This document shows positions 28,919-37,136 of a stretch of DNA of 37,804 bases, in pieces. Origin of the DNA: Lawsonibacter sp. (lineage in GTDB: Bacteria > Bacillota > Clostridia > Oscillospirales > Oscillospiraceae); NCBI GenBank assembly GCA_022791995.1, contig JAAWAD010000040.1:1-37804 (forward strand), in the 5' to 3' direction. The translations under genes and the position numbers were made by a program. Each line of letters begins with the position of its first letter. The stretch's first letter is position 1. The notes under the pieces were generated by a model, which worked only from the letters and a program-made list of their open reading frames with translations, was not told the origin of the DNA and did not search any database.

Positions 28919-29566
28919 ATGGAACAGCTGGAATCTGCGCTGATGCAGCAGCAGCCCGACCCGGAGGTCTTCCGGCGGGTGTGGAACCGGGTGATGCCCG
29001 ACCAGAAGGACAGTCCGCTTGCGGTGGTCCCTCCGCCGCCTCCGCCCCCGGAGCCCGTTCCCCCGGAAGCTGCCATTGCGTCCATGGCCCCGGAGGAGCC
29101 ATCCCCCCCTCCCAGCCCGGAGGAGCCAGCCCCTGTGCCGGAGGAGGAGCCCCCCCTCTGTCTGGGGGAGGGGGCCCGGCCTGACACCCAGCCCCTGCGG
29201 GAACTGATGGACCTGGCGCAGGCGGGGGCGGCAGCGGGGCAGGCCCTGGCCCGCCGGGGCGGCGCCCGCTCCCGGGCTCTGCTCGCCCTGGCGGAGGACC
29301 ACCGGCGGGCCCTGCGGCAGCTGTCCGCCGCCTATTTTCTCATCACCGGCCAGCGCCACCGGCCCTCCGGCCCCGCCCCGAATCTGCCCGGCTCCCTCCC
29401 CCTGGCCCTGCGGGAGCAGTTCGCCTGGGAGCAGCGGTGGGAGCGCGCCTGTCTCCAGGCCGCCCGGCGCACCGGGGACAGCTGCCTGCGGGAGCTGTAC
29501 CAGGAGCTGGCCCAGGACGGCTCTCTCCACACCGGGGTCATCCGCTCCATCCTGGAGCAGATGTAG
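28919..29566 (+). CDS. Ferritin-like four-helix protein with proline-rich linker
   Basis: A 215-residue protein in three parts. An N-terminal segment has VFRRVWNRVMPDQ (about residues 17-29). A proline/glutamate-rich linker covers about 36-85, with a run of seven prolines. The C-terminal helical domain (about 90-215) reads LLALAEDHRRALRQLSAAYF followed by LITGQ, then FAWEQRWERACLQAARRTGD and a last helix ending IRSILEQM. The E-D-H and E-x-x-W-E positions resemble ferritin-like/rubrerythrin helices, but a full diiron set is not evident. AAGGAGG precedes the ATG. It may belong to the spore coat, judging only from the possible sigma-K promoter and nearby spore genes. Confidence 0.6.
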   Translation: MEQLESALMQQQPDPEVFRRVWNRVMPDQKDSPLAVVPPPPPPPEPVPPEAAIASMAPEEPSPPPSPEEPAPVPEEEPPLCLGEGARPDTQPLRELMDLAQAGAAAGQALARRGGARSRALLALAEDHRRALRQLSAAYFLITGQRHRPSGPAPNLPGSLPLALREQFAWEQRWERACLQAARRTGDSCLRELYQELAQDGSLHTGVIRSILEQM

Positions 29567-29572
29567 GGCCGC

Positions 29573-29941
29573 CTATTTTTCCCGCCGCTCCATGAGATAC
29601 CACACCAGCCAGCCCAGGCCGCACCCGGTCAGGACCAGCATGGAGGGCACCAGCACGAAGAGGCCCCCCAGCACCTCCCAGTTGGAGGATTGGGAGAGAT
29701 ACCACAGGCTCCACAGCACCCCCACGCAGGCCGCCCCCAGGGGCAGCAGCCGGAGCACGATGTCCCTGCACCGCTGGCACAGAAACAGCTGAAGCAGGCA
29801 GAAGGGGGCGCAGAGAGGGACCCAGGCGAAACACAGAGACAAAAAGGCGGTGATGTACCGCCAGCGGAACACACACAGCACTGCCACGGGGAGCAGGGCG
29901 CCGCACAGAGCAATTTTCAGCCCCAATTTTGGATTTCCCAC
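29573..29941 (-). CDS. Small polytopic membrane protein, 122 residues
   Basis: About four hydrophobic segments: residues 8-24, 29-54 (as one or two helices), 63-82 and 90-116. It ends WYLMERREK. Cysteines are frequent (eight). It is probably co-transcribed with the gene 13 bases upstream. No family is recognised. Confidence 0.6.
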   Translation of the reverse strand: MGNPKLGLKIALCGALLPVAVLCVFRWRYITAFLSLCFAWVPLCAPFCLLQLFLCQRCRDIVLRLLPLGAACVGVLWSLWYLSQSSNWEVLGGLFVLVPSMLVLTGCGLGWLVWYLMERREK

Positions 29942-29954
29942 TGAAACTCCCCCC

Positions 29955-30362
29955 TCATACCCAGCAGAGCAGATACCGCAGGACCACCCAGACGGCGGCC
30001 CCCAGCAGCGAGCCCACCAGGGGGACGCCGAAGGTGATGACGGTTAAAATGATGACCAGGATCCCTCCGGCGTTGTCCAGGAAGAAGATCACAAACAAGA
30101 ACCCGGCGGACAGCCCCGCCGCCGCCAGCCCCGGCAGCAGGAACAGCCCCACCAGGCAGGGGAGCGCCGCACACAGCAGCAGCTGGAGAAAGAGGAAGGG
30201 CCAGATGTTGACCTGCGCCATAAAGTAGTGGGCGTACGCAAAAAATCGAAACAGAAAGGGCTCCGGGTCGTGCTGTCCGACCATGGAGGGGACCTCCCGG
30301 GCGGGGAGCAGACTGATCCCCAGTGCCACAAGCGCCAAGCCGCAGAAGAGGGTGCGTTTCAT
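29955..30362 (-). CDS. Small polytopic membrane protein, 135 residues
   Basis: Starts MKRTLFCGLALVALGISLLP, a signal-anchor-like segment. A polar loop (about 22-45, with SMVGQHDPEPFLFRFFAYAH) follows, then three more hydrophobic stretches. GGGAGG lies 10 bases before the ATG; an earlier in-frame ATG at 30422 would lie upstream of the promoter's -10. It forms a two-gene unit with the next membrane protein. No family is recognised. Confidence 0.65.
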   Translation of the reverse strand: MKRTLFCGLALVALGISLLPAREVPSMVGQHDPEPFLFRFFAYAHYFMAQVNIWPFLFLQLLLCAALPCLVGLFLLPGLAAAGLSAGFLFVIFFLDNAGGILVIILTVITFGVPLVGSLLGAAVWVVLRYLLCWV

Positions 30363-30392
30363 CCAAAGTTCCTCCCTTCTTGAACTGTTTCC

Positions 30393-30422
30393 AGTATAGC
30401 AGAGAGGCGGCGCGGTGTGCAA
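30393..30422 (-). promoter_or_regulatory. Promoter of the two membrane-protein genes
   Basis: Minus strand TTGCAC (30417-30422), 18 bases, TATACT (30393-30398), between the polA stop and the first gene. Confidence 0.65.
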
Positions 30423-30461
30423 GGGGATTGGGACAGTCGGCCGTTTTGGCGGGATAAGTGG

Positions 30462-33155
30462 TCAGTGGGCCTGGGCCCAGGTCTGTCCTGCACCGGCCTC
30501 CACCAGCAGGGGCACCGGGAGGGAGACAGCCGCCTCCATCTCCTCCTTGAGCAGGGCGCGGATGGTCTCCGCCTCCCCCTCAGGGCACTCCACAATCAGC
30601 TCGTCGTGGACCTGGAGGACCAGCCGGCCCGCCAGCCCCTCCGCCCTCAGGCGGCCCCGGACCCGGAGCATGGCCATTTTGATGATATCGGCGGCGGTGC
30701 CCTGGATGGGGGCGTTAAGGGCCACCCGCTCCCCAAAGGACCGGGTGCTGAAGTTGGAGGACTTCAGCTCAGGAATCCACCGGCGGCGGCCGGCCAGGGT
30801 GGACACAAAGCCGTCCTTTTTGGCCTGCTCCACCACCCCGTCCATATAGGCCCGGACCCCAGCGTAGTGGGCAAAGTACCGGTCAATATACGCCTTGGCC
30901 TCCTGGACCGTGACCCCGATGTCCTGGGACAGGGAGAAGGGGGAGATGCCGTACACAATGCCGAAATTCACCGCCTTGGCGCTTCTGCGCATCTGGGGTG
31001 TGACCTCCTCCAGCGGCACGCCGAAGACCTGGGAGGCGGTGATGGCGTGAATGTCCTCTCCGCTGGCAAAGCCGTCGATCATGGCCTGGTCCCCAGAGAT
31101 GGCGGCCAGCAGCCGCAGCTCAATCTGGGAGTAGTCCGCGTCCACCAGCACCCTTCCGGCGGGCGCGGCAAACATCTTCCGCAGCTGGGCCCCCAGCTCG
31201 GTGCGCACAGGAATGTTCTGCAAATTCGGCTCGGTGGAGGACAGCCGCCCCGTGGCCGTCACCGTGTTTTGGAAGGAGGTATGAATTCTGCCGTCCGGGG
31301 CGATAACCTTGGACAGGCCGTCGGCGTAGGTGGATTTCAGCTTGGTGAGCTGGCGGTACTCCAGGATCTCCCCGATGATGGCGTGCTCTCCCCGGAGCTT
31401 CTCCAGCACCTCGGCGTTGGTGGAGTATCCCGTCTTTGTCTTTTTCACCGGGGGCAGACCCAGGCTGTCAAAGAGGATGTGTCCCAGCTGCTGGGTGGAG
31501 TTGATGTTAAATTCCTCCCCCGCCAGCTGGTAAATCCTCCCCTGGGCGGCGTCAATCCGGCCGGAGAGCATGGCGCCGAACTCGGCCAGCGCCCCCCGGT
31601 CGATGAGAAAGCCCTCCATCTCCATCTCGGCCAGCACAGGACACAGGGGAAGGTCTACCTTCTGGTACAGCTCCCACATACCCAACGCCTGCAAGCGCCT
31701 GGTAAGGGTGTCCCGCAGCGCGCCAATCCAGGCGCAGTGGGACAGCAGGGCGGCGGTGGGGACCACCGGGTCAGACAGGGGACCGAAGGCCCCGTCGGAC
31801 AGGTAGGCATCGGCGCTGTCCGCCTTCTGGTTGTAGTAGGTGAGCACCAGCTTCTCCAGCTCGTAGCTGCCATCGGTGGGGGCCAGGAGGTAGGCGGCCA
31901 CCTCGGTGTCGAAGACGAAGCCGCCGGGGGTGATCCCCTCCTCCAGCAGGGCGCGGCACAGGTTTTTTACCCCATGGGCCGCTTTTTGGATCTCCGGCCC
32001 GAACAGGCGCCGGAGCACCTCGTGCCAGTCGGTGAGCCGGTCGGAGAACAGCAGGGCGGCGGTGCTGTCGCGCTCGTTGCCCCGGCACGCTACACAGACG
32101 ACGTCCAGAGAGGGCAGGGCCAGCACATCCACTGGGCCCCGCTCCCTCCACTGCTTCAGAAGCTCCTCCAGGCGCTCCCAGGTCTCCACCACCTCGCTGG
32201 TGTAGATCCCCTCGAAGACAGGCTCCTCCAGGGCCTTCCCCTCCCCCTGGGGGGCGGTGAGGTGGTACTTGTCAATAAGCTTGGCAAACTCCAGGTCCAG
32301 AAACAGCTGGTAGAGCCGGTTGTTGTCCGGCTCCTGGCGCAGGTTGGCCTCCGGGGCAAAGTCAATGGGGGCATCGGTGCGGATGGTGGCCAGGGTGTAG
32401 GACAGCCGGGCGTCGGCCTCCCCCTCCGCCAGCTTCTTCACCACCCCGGGCTTGGCGGGCACACCGGGGGCAGAGCAGATGTCGGGCATGTGGTCGTACA
32501 GGTGGTCAATAGAGCCGTACAGCTGGATGAGAGCCATGGCCGTCTTCTCCCCCACCCCCTTCACCCCGGGGTAGTTGTCCGAGGTATCCCCCATCAGGGC
32601 CTTCAGGTCGATGATATGAACGGGGGCAAAGCCGTACTCCTCCTGAAAAGCTTCGGGGGTCACGTCCCTTGTGGTGGTGCGGCCCATGCGGGTGGACACC
32701 AGCTTGACCGTGGCGGTGTCCGTCACCAGCTGGAGGGCGTCCTTGTCCCCGGTGACAATGACCGTGCTCCATCCGGCGGCGGCGTCCCTGGCGGCCACAG
32801 TACCCAGGATGTCGTCGGCCTCCCAGCCGTCCAGCTCATACATAGGCACGCGCATGGCCTCCAGCACCTGCTTCAAAAGAGGCATCTGGCTTGCCAGCTC
32901 GTCGGGCATCCCCTTCCGATTGGCCTTATACGCCTCATAGGCCTTGTGCCGGAAGGTGGGGGCCGACCGGTCAAAGGCCACGCACAGGGCCTGGGGCTTC
33001 TCCTCCTCCAGCAGCTTGTTCAGAATGTTCAAAAATCCAAAAATGGCGTTGGTGGGCTGGCCCTCCCGGGTCGTCAGCGTCTGACTCACCCCGTAAAAGG
33101 CCCGGTTTACGATGGAATTCCCGTCCAGAATCATCAGCTTTTTTTCGTTCTTCAT
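30462..33155 (-). CDS. polA: DNA polymerase I
   Basis: An 897-residue polymerase for gap filling and Okazaki-fragment maturation. The 5' nuclease domain (about 1-290) has LMILDGNSIVNRAFYG, YKANRKGMPDELASQMPLLK and LKALMGDTSDNYPGVKGVG. The 3'-5' exonuclease-like domain (about 300-480) lacks the D-x-E proofreading motif: the equivalent strand reads VDVLALPSLD. It is therefore presumably inactive, as in Bacillus. The polymerase domain has motif A DYSQIELRLLAAISGD, motif B RRSAKAVNFGIVYGIS and motif C LQVHDELIVE. I start at the ATG 33153-33155 (GAGAGG 7 bases upstream). Confidence 0.96.
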   Translation of the reverse strand: MKNEKKLMILDGNSIVNRAFYGVSQTLTTREGQPTNAIFGFLNILNKLLEEEKPQALCVAFDRSAPTFRHKAYEAYKANRKGMPDELASQMPLLKQVLEAMRVPMYELDGWEADDILGTVAARDAAAGWSTVIVTGDKDALQLVTDTATVKLVSTRMGRTTTRDVTPEAFQEEYGFAPVHIIDLKALMGDTSDNYPGVKGVGEKTAMALIQLYGSIDHLYDHMPDICSAPGVPAKPGVVKKLAEGEADARLSYTLATIRTDAPIDFAPEANLRQEPDNNRLYQLFLDLEFAKLIDKYHLTAPQGEGKALEEPVFEGIYTSEVVETWERLEELLKQWRERGPVDVLALPSLDVVCVACRGNERDSTAALLFSDRLTDWHEVLRRLFGPEIQKAAHGVKNLCRALLEEGITPGGFVFDTEVAAYLLAPTDGSYELEKLVLTYYNQKADSADAYLSDGAFGPLSDPVVPTAALLSHCAWIGALRDTLTRRLQALGMWELYQKVDLPLCPVLAEMEMEGFLIDRGALAEFGAMLSGRIDAAQGRIYQLAGEEFNINSTQQLGHILFDSLGLPPVKKTKTGYSTNAEVLEKLRGEHAIIGEILEYRQLTKLKSTYADGLSKVIAPDGRIHTSFQNTVTATGRLSSTEPNLQNIPVRTELGAQLRKMFAAPAGRVLVDADYSQIELRLLAAISGDQAMIDGFASGEDIHAITASQVFGVPLEEVTPQMRRSAKAVNFGIVYGISPFSLSQDIGVTVQEAKAYIDRYFAHYAGVRAYMDGVVEQAKKDGFVSTLAGRRRWIPELKSSNFSTRSFGERVALNAPIQGTAADIIKMAMLRVRGRLRAEGLAGRLVLQVHDELIVECPEGEAETIRALLKEEMEAAVSLPVPLLVEAGAGQTWAQAH

Positions 33156-33203
33156 CAGCAAGCCTCTCTCCCCCGGTCCAGCCCGGGCGTCCTTTCAAGG
33201 GAC

Positions 33204-33232
33204 AGTATAGCAGTTTTCCCCGCCTCCGGCAA
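33204..33232 (-). promoter_or_regulatory. Promoter of polA
   Basis: Minus strand TTGCCG (33227-33232), 17 bases, TATACT (33204-33209), about 50 bases before the start. Confidence 0.65.
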
Positions 33233-33235
33233 GAA

Positions 33236-33269
33236 AAATACGGCAGGGGCCGCCTTAAGGCAGCCCCTG
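33236..33269 (-). terminator. Terminator of the dnaX-ybaB operon
   Basis: An 11-bp stem (CAGGGGCTGCC / GGCGGCCCCTG, one G-T pair) with loop TTAA. On the minus strand it is followed by CCGTATTTTTC. Confidence 0.8.
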
Positions 33270-33279
33270 TTTTTCCGGG

Positions 33280-33627
33280 TCAGAACGGCAGCCCCATGCC
33301 GCCGGTGAGCTTCTGCATGGTCTCGGCGGCGTCGCTGTCGGCGGCGCGCATGGCCTCGTTGACGGCGGCCACAATCATATCCTGAAGCATCTCCACGTCC
33401 TCCGGGTCCACCGCCTCCGGGTCGATCACCAGGGCCTTCAGCTCATGCTTTCCGGACACGGTGGCCGACACCACCCCGCCGCCGGCGGCGGCCTGATACT
33501 CCTTCTCCTGAAGCTCCTGCTGCATTTTCAGCATGTCCTGCTGCATCTTCTGGGCCTGCTTGAGCATGTTCATGTTCATGCCGCCGCCCATACCGCCCAT
33601 GCCGCGGCTTCCAAAGCCTTTTGCCAT
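33280..33627 (-). CDS. YbaB/EbfC nucleoid-associated protein
   Basis: A 115-residue DNA-binding dimer of the YbaB family. It has a glycine/methionine-rich N-terminus, a long helix LKQAQKMQQDMLKMQQELQE, a beta core VVSATVSGKHELKALVIDPE, and a final helix ending in ETMQKLTGGMGLPF. The start MAKGFGSRG was chosen over an ATG six codons upstream because it fits the family length. dnaX lies 59 bases upstream, the common dnaX-ybaB pairing. A terminator follows directly, so recR is not part of this operon. Confidence 0.93.
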   Translation of the reverse strand: MAKGFGSRGMGGMGGGMNMNMLKQAQKMQQDMLKMQQELQEKEYQAAAGGGVVSATVSGKHELKALVIDPEAVDPEDVEMLQDMIVAAVNEAMRAADSDAAETMQKLTGGMGLPF

Positions 33628-33686
33628 ATCGGGCACACTCCTCATTCTTATTTTTCGTCATCCACCTGGGAAGGCCAGGCGTTTTT

Positions 33687-35375
33687 CTATTCCGATACTG
33701 TAATGTTGTCCAGCTCGCCGAAGGCGAGCAGATCATCCATCGGATCCTTCGGGGGAACCGTCGGGGCGGAGGGCCCTGCCTCCGGCGGGCGTCCGGTGAC
33801 CACGCTGACCTGGGGCTGTCCGCCGAAGGCGGCTGCCGCGGCCTTTTCCAGCCCCTCCTTCACCGCCGGCCTGCTCAGCATGGAGCGGGTGAAATCCGTA
33901 TCCGTCCAAAGGGTCAGCTGGCTGCCGTTCCACACCCCCGTCACTCGGTCCGGGTTGGTGAGATAGGGCCGCACAGAGGCAAACACGCCGCCCCGCAGGC
34001 CAGCGGCAAAGGCGGGCCAGAAGGCCCGGTCCTCTCCTCCGGCGGAGGGGGGCACAGGGGGCGGACTCTGGGCCGGGAGGGGCTGGGGATCGGATGTCCG
34101 GGGCTCCGGCACGTCGAATGCATACTCCCGCTCCTCCGAGGGCGGCTCCTCGGGGAGGGGCGGTCCCTCCTCCGGGGGCAGGGCCTCCTCCGGGACAGGA
34201 GCAGCCATCTGCCGGGGAGGGGACGCAAATCCCTGGGCCAGCTGCTCCTCCAGCCGGGCGATACGGGCGGACAGCCCCGCCGGGGACTCGTCCAGGCTCT
34301 CGTCGCTGAGGCGGATCAGACACAGCTCGGTGTCTGTGCGTCGGCTGCTGCTCCGGGCCAGGGCGGCGGAGGTGCTCTGGAGCACCGTAAGCATATACAG
34401 CAGGCGCTGGGCGGTAAGCTGCTCCCCCAGTGCGCGCATAGCGGCCTCGTCATAGCCGCCCGTGAGCAGGGCAGTCCCCCCCTGGGGGGCGGTCTTCCGC
34501 AGCAGCAGGTCCCGGGCCAGGGCGGACAGCTCGCCCAGAACGGAACTCATCTCCTTGCCGTTGGCGTACAGCCGGCCCAGGCTCTCCAGGGCGGCGGCGG
34601 TGTCCCGGGCGGCCAGATGGCCCATCAGGGCGGCGGTCTCCACATTGCCCGCCAGCCCCAGGGTATCCAGAATTTCCTTCTCGTCCACCTGTTTCCCCCC
34701 GCCGGAGCACTGGTCCAGCAGGGACAGGGCGTCCCGCATTCCCCCGTCCGCCAGACGGGCCAGAAGGGCGGCCCCCTCCCGGGTCAGGGCGATGCCCTCC
34801 TGTTCGGCTACAAAGGCCAGCCGCTGGGCAATCTGCCCGGGCAGGATGCGCTTGAAGGCGAACTGCTGGCACCGGCTGCGGATGGTGGCCAGCACCTTAT
34901 GTGGCTCGGTGGTGGCCAGAATGAACATCAGGTGGGGGGGCGGCTCCTCCAGGATTTTCAGCAGGGCGTTCCAGGCCTGGGGGGTGAGCATGTGGGCCTC
35001 GTCGATGATGTAGACCCGCTTTTTCACCGCGGCAGGGGTATACACCGCCTCGTCCCGCAGGGCCCGGACCTGGTCCACCCCGTTGTTGGAGGCGGCGTCC
35101 AGCTCCAGCACATCCAGAATGGAGCCGTTTTCAATGCCCAGGCAGGCCGGACAGGCGTTGCAGGGGTTTCCGTCCTGAAGATGTTCGCAGTTCACCGCCC
35201 GGGCCAGAATCTTGGCGCAGGTGGTCTTTCCGGTACCCCGGGTGCCGGTGAACAGGTAGGCGTGGGACAGCCGGCCCGCCGCCGTCTGCCGCTTCAGCGT
35301 CTGGGTGATGTGGTCCTGGCCCGCCACATCGTCAAAGGTGCGGGGCCTCCACTTGCGGTATAGAGCTTGATACAT
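33687..35375 (-). CDS. dnaX: DNA polymerase III subunit gamma/tau
   Basis: The ATPase that loads the sliding clamp; 562 residues. It begins MYQALYRKWRPRTFDDVAGQ. The P-loop is GTRGTGKTT (44-52). A four-cysteine zinc module (C-x8-C-x2-C-x2-C, about 64-80) follows, then Walker B IIDEAHMLT and the sensor/arginine region with SRCQQFAFKR. Domain III ends near 360. A long proline/glutamate-rich linker (about 385-450) precedes the tau-type C-terminal region. I see no E. coli-like A-AAA-AAG frameshift site for gamma. GGGGAGGTG lies 7 bases before the ATG, and the SRP RNA gene is directly upstream, as in Bacillus. Confidence 0.96.
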   Translation of the reverse strand: MYQALYRKWRPRTFDDVAGQDHITQTLKRQTAAGRLSHAYLFTGTRGTGKTTCAKILARAVNCEHLQDGNPCNACPACLGIENGSILDVLELDAASNNGVDQVRALRDEAVYTPAAVKKRVYIIDEAHMLTPQAWNALLKILEEPPPHLMFILATTEPHKVLATIRSRCQQFAFKRILPGQIAQRLAFVAEQEGIALTREGAALLARLADGGMRDALSLLDQCSGGGKQVDEKEILDTLGLAGNVETAALMGHLAARDTAAALESLGRLYANGKEMSSVLGELSALARDLLLRKTAPQGGTALLTGGYDEAAMRALGEQLTAQRLLYMLTVLQSTSAALARSSSRRTDTELCLIRLSDESLDESPAGLSARIARLEEQLAQGFASPPRQMAAPVPEEALPPEEGPPLPEEPPSEEREYAFDVPEPRTSDPQPLPAQSPPPVPPSAGGEDRAFWPAFAAGLRGGVFASVRPYLTNPDRVTGVWNGSQLTLWTDTDFTRSMLSRPAVKEGLEKAAAAAFGGQPQVSVVTGRPPEAGPSAPTVPPKDPMDDLLAFGELDNITVSE

Positions 35376-35414
35376 GTCGGTCCACCTCCCCTTGGCAAAA
35401 CGGGCCTCGTCCGA

Positions 35415-35444
35415 TAAAAAGCGGGCCGGCGAGGGCGCCGGCCC
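35415..35444 (-). terminator. Terminator after the SRP RNA
   Basis: A perfect 9-bp stem (GGGCCGGCG / CGCCGGCCC) with a 4-base loop. On the minus strand it is followed by GC and five T residues. It separates the SRP RNA from dnaX. Confidence 0.8.
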
Positions 35445-35479
35445 CTACAAAACGGCTGCCTCAACTCGGTGCAAGGCAA

Positions 35480-35748
35480 GGCCGCACACCGGCCTTTGAA
35501 GCGCACCATATGTCCGTTACCTGAACAGCCGGCTCAAGGACAGTACCCCCGCGGCACACGGGGCAGACCGCTTAGTGCTGCTCGGTTCCCCGCCTGACAC
35601 GGTTCACGGGACCCCGTTGCGCGGGACCGGCCTATCATCACTGCTTATTCAGGTCAGACGACACATGGCACGTCCGGGGGCCGGGCTTCATCCCCGCTTT
35701 AGCGGATTGCGGGTACAGGGCACCGCTATCTCCCCGACTAGTGCGGCC
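35480..35748 (-). ncRNA. ffs: Large (Bacillus-type) signal recognition particle RNA
   Basis: Read on the minus strand, the 269-nt region is closed by a terminal stem GGCCGCAC ... GTGCGGCC. Near the 5' end it has GGGGAGATAGCGGTGCCCTG and TACCCGCAATCCGCT, the Alu-domain blocks of the Bacillus scRNA. Domain IV lies at 35577-35598: GTCAGG-CGG-GGAA-CCG-AGCAGC. The canonical form is GUCAGG-UCC-GGAA-GGA-AGCAGC, so the Ffh-binding internal loop and GGAA tetraloop are kept while the three pairs between them have changed on both sides. CCCCGTGTGCCGCGGGGGTACTG matches the 3' Alu strand of the family. Size (B. subtilis 271 nt) and position before dnaX agree. The exact mature ends are inferred. Confidence 0.93.
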
Positions 35749-35781
35749 TTGCTCCGCGCCGAGGCGGGCAACGCTTTTTCT

Positions 35782-35810
35782 ATTGTACTATATTTTATCC
35801 CATTCTGCAA
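35782..35810 (-). promoter_or_regulatory. Promoter of the SRP RNA
   Basis: Minus strand TTGCAG (35805-35810), 17 bases, TACAAT (35782-35787). The start would lie about 25 nt before the terminal stem, so 5' processing is likely. Confidence 0.8.
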
Positions 35811-35851
35811 TCCTTATTTTGGAGAACGTAAAAATCATTTTTTCGGGACGC

Positions 35852-36733
35852 CTATTCCAGACCGCATTCCAGAACCGGCGCGGCTCCCCTCTCCCCCTGC
35901 AGCTCCCGCTCCAGGGCCAGACGGTACAGCTCGTTTCTGGACAGGCCCAGCTCCTGGGCGGCCCGGCGCACACTGTCACGGAGGGACAGCCCCTCCGTCC
36001 GCAGACGGCCGGCCAGCTCCAGACCGTCCTCCAGGATGGCCTCCTCCGGCGCGGCGGGCTGCGCCCCCCGGACCACCAGGACAAACTCTCCCCGGGGCAG
36101 ATTCTCCTGATACCAGCGCGCCGCCTCTCCCAGGGTGGTGCGGCGCACCTCCTCGTGGAGCTTGGTCAGCTCCCGGCAGAGAGAGACAGGCCGGTCCGCT
36201 CCGAAGGTCTCCGCCAGGTCCGACAGGGTGGCCGGCAGCTTGTGGGGGGCCTCATAGAAGAGCATGGTCCGCTCCTCTCCCCGCAGGGCCTCCAGCCGGG
36301 CACGGCGGTTTTTCTTGTTCATGGGCAGAAAGCCCTCAAAGGTGAAGCGGCCGGTGGGCTGGCCGGAGACCGCCAGGGCGGTGACCAGGGCGCAAGGGCC
36401 CGGGATGGCCACCACCGGAATATCTTGCCGGGCGCACTGGGCCACAAGCTCCTCCCCCGGGTCCGAGATGGCCGGGGTGCCCGCGTCGGTGACCAGGGCG
36501 CAGCTCTCTCCAGACAGCAGGCGGTCCAGCACGGCCTGGCCCATTTTCTCTGTGTTGTGCCGGTGGTAGGACACCATGGACTTTTTCAGCCCCAGGTGAC
36601 TGAGCAGCTTCAAGGTCACCCGGGTGTCCTCGGCGGCGACAAAGTCCGCCTCCTCCAGGGCCTGAATGCTCCTGGGTGAGATATCCCCCAGATTGCCGAT
36701 GGGGGTGGGTACCAGATACAGTGTGCCGGCCAT
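35852..36733 (-). CDS. rsmI: 16S rRNA (cytidine-1402-2'-O)-methyltransferase RsmI
   Basis: RsmI 2'-O-methylates C1402 in the ribosomal P site. The 293-residue protein of the tetrapyrrole-methylase fold has LYLVPTPIGNLGDISPRSIQ at its start, AAEDTRVT, LVTDAGTPAISDPGEELV (SAM-binding loop), VVAIPGPCALVTAL and GFLPMNKKNRRARLEAL. The second of two close ATGs (36731-36733) is preferred because GGAGGAG lies 6 bases upstream. The first abuts the Shine-Dalgarno. It diverges from nifJ. Confidence 0.94.
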   Translation of the reverse strand: MAGTLYLVPTPIGNLGDISPRSIQALEEADFVAAEDTRVTLKLLSHLGLKKSMVSYHRHNTEKMGQAVLDRLLSGESCALVTDAGTPAISDPGEELVAQCARQDIPVVAIPGPCALVTALAVSGQPTGRFTFEGFLPMNKKNRRARLEALRGEERTMLFYEAPHKLPATLSDLAETFGADRPVSLCRELTKLHEEVRRTTLGEAARWYQENLPRGEFVLVVRGAQPAAPEEAILEDGLELAGRLRTEGLSLRDSVRRAAQELGLSRNELYRLALERELQGERGAAPVLECGLE

Positions 36734-36869
36734 GTCCATCTCCTCCGCGTTTTCTCAGATACGCCCCTCGGGCGGAACATGTTCTCCCTTATGTTACCTC
36801 CTGGTGCGGAATTTTTCAACCGCTTTTTCTCCTATTCGGCCGTCACTGCCCCGGAACCGTCTCAATTTT

Positions 36870-36875
36870 ATTATA
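36870..36875 (-). promoter_or_regulatory. Possible -10 box of rsmI
   Basis: TATAAT on the minus strand, about 140 bases before rsmI. The region 17 bases upstream does not resemble TTGACA, so the call is tentative. Confidence 0.35.
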
Positions 36876-37018
36876 CCGCAGCACATATTTACCCGCTGTG
36901 CAGGCCCTGGCACGCCTTCCCGTTCGGAAGGAGCTGGGGCAAATGCAGGAGGGGCTGCATCCTCCCCCGCAACTCCTTGAAGGGACAGAAAAAAGCAAGG
37001 AAAATTTCAAGCTTTGGA

Positions 37019-37047
37019 TTTACAAATGACCGGAAAAGTGCTACACT
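37019..37047 (+). promoter_or_regulatory. Promoter of nifJ with a long leader
   Basis: TTTACA (37019-37024), 17 bases, TACACT (37042-37047). The leader to the start codon is about 180 nt. It contains a perfect 8-bp hairpin (CCGCTCCC 37069-37076 / GGGAGCGG 37085-37092) and a GC-rich one (GGGCGG 37185-37190 / CCGCCC 37196-37201). Neither is followed by a T-run. Confidence 0.7.
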
Positions 37048-37136
37048 AAAGTGGCAGAAACCTCCAGACCGCTCCCTGCTGCCGGGGAGCGGCGCTGCCG
37101 TGCGGAGGTATAACAAAACGCTTATAGCAAGTATAA

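Noticed and set aside
30417-33308. Open frame of more than 900 codons on the plus strand opposite polA
   Set aside because: It is the antisense shadow of polA produced by high G+C and strong codon bias. It has no ribosome binding site and no recognisable domain, while polA shows all polymerase motifs.
34000-34400. Programmed frameshift in dnaX producing a short gamma form
   Set aside because: No slippery heptamer with a following stem of the E. coli type was seen. The frame runs through to a tau-length product.
33621-35363. Plus-strand frame opposite dnaX
   Set aside because: Antisense shadow. dnaX has a clear start, P-loop and zinc module.
35415-35450. GGGGCCGGCGCCC-type hairpin as a dispersed repeat or miniature mobile element
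   Set aside because: Only one copy is seen in this window, and its position and T-run fit a terminator for the SRP RNA.
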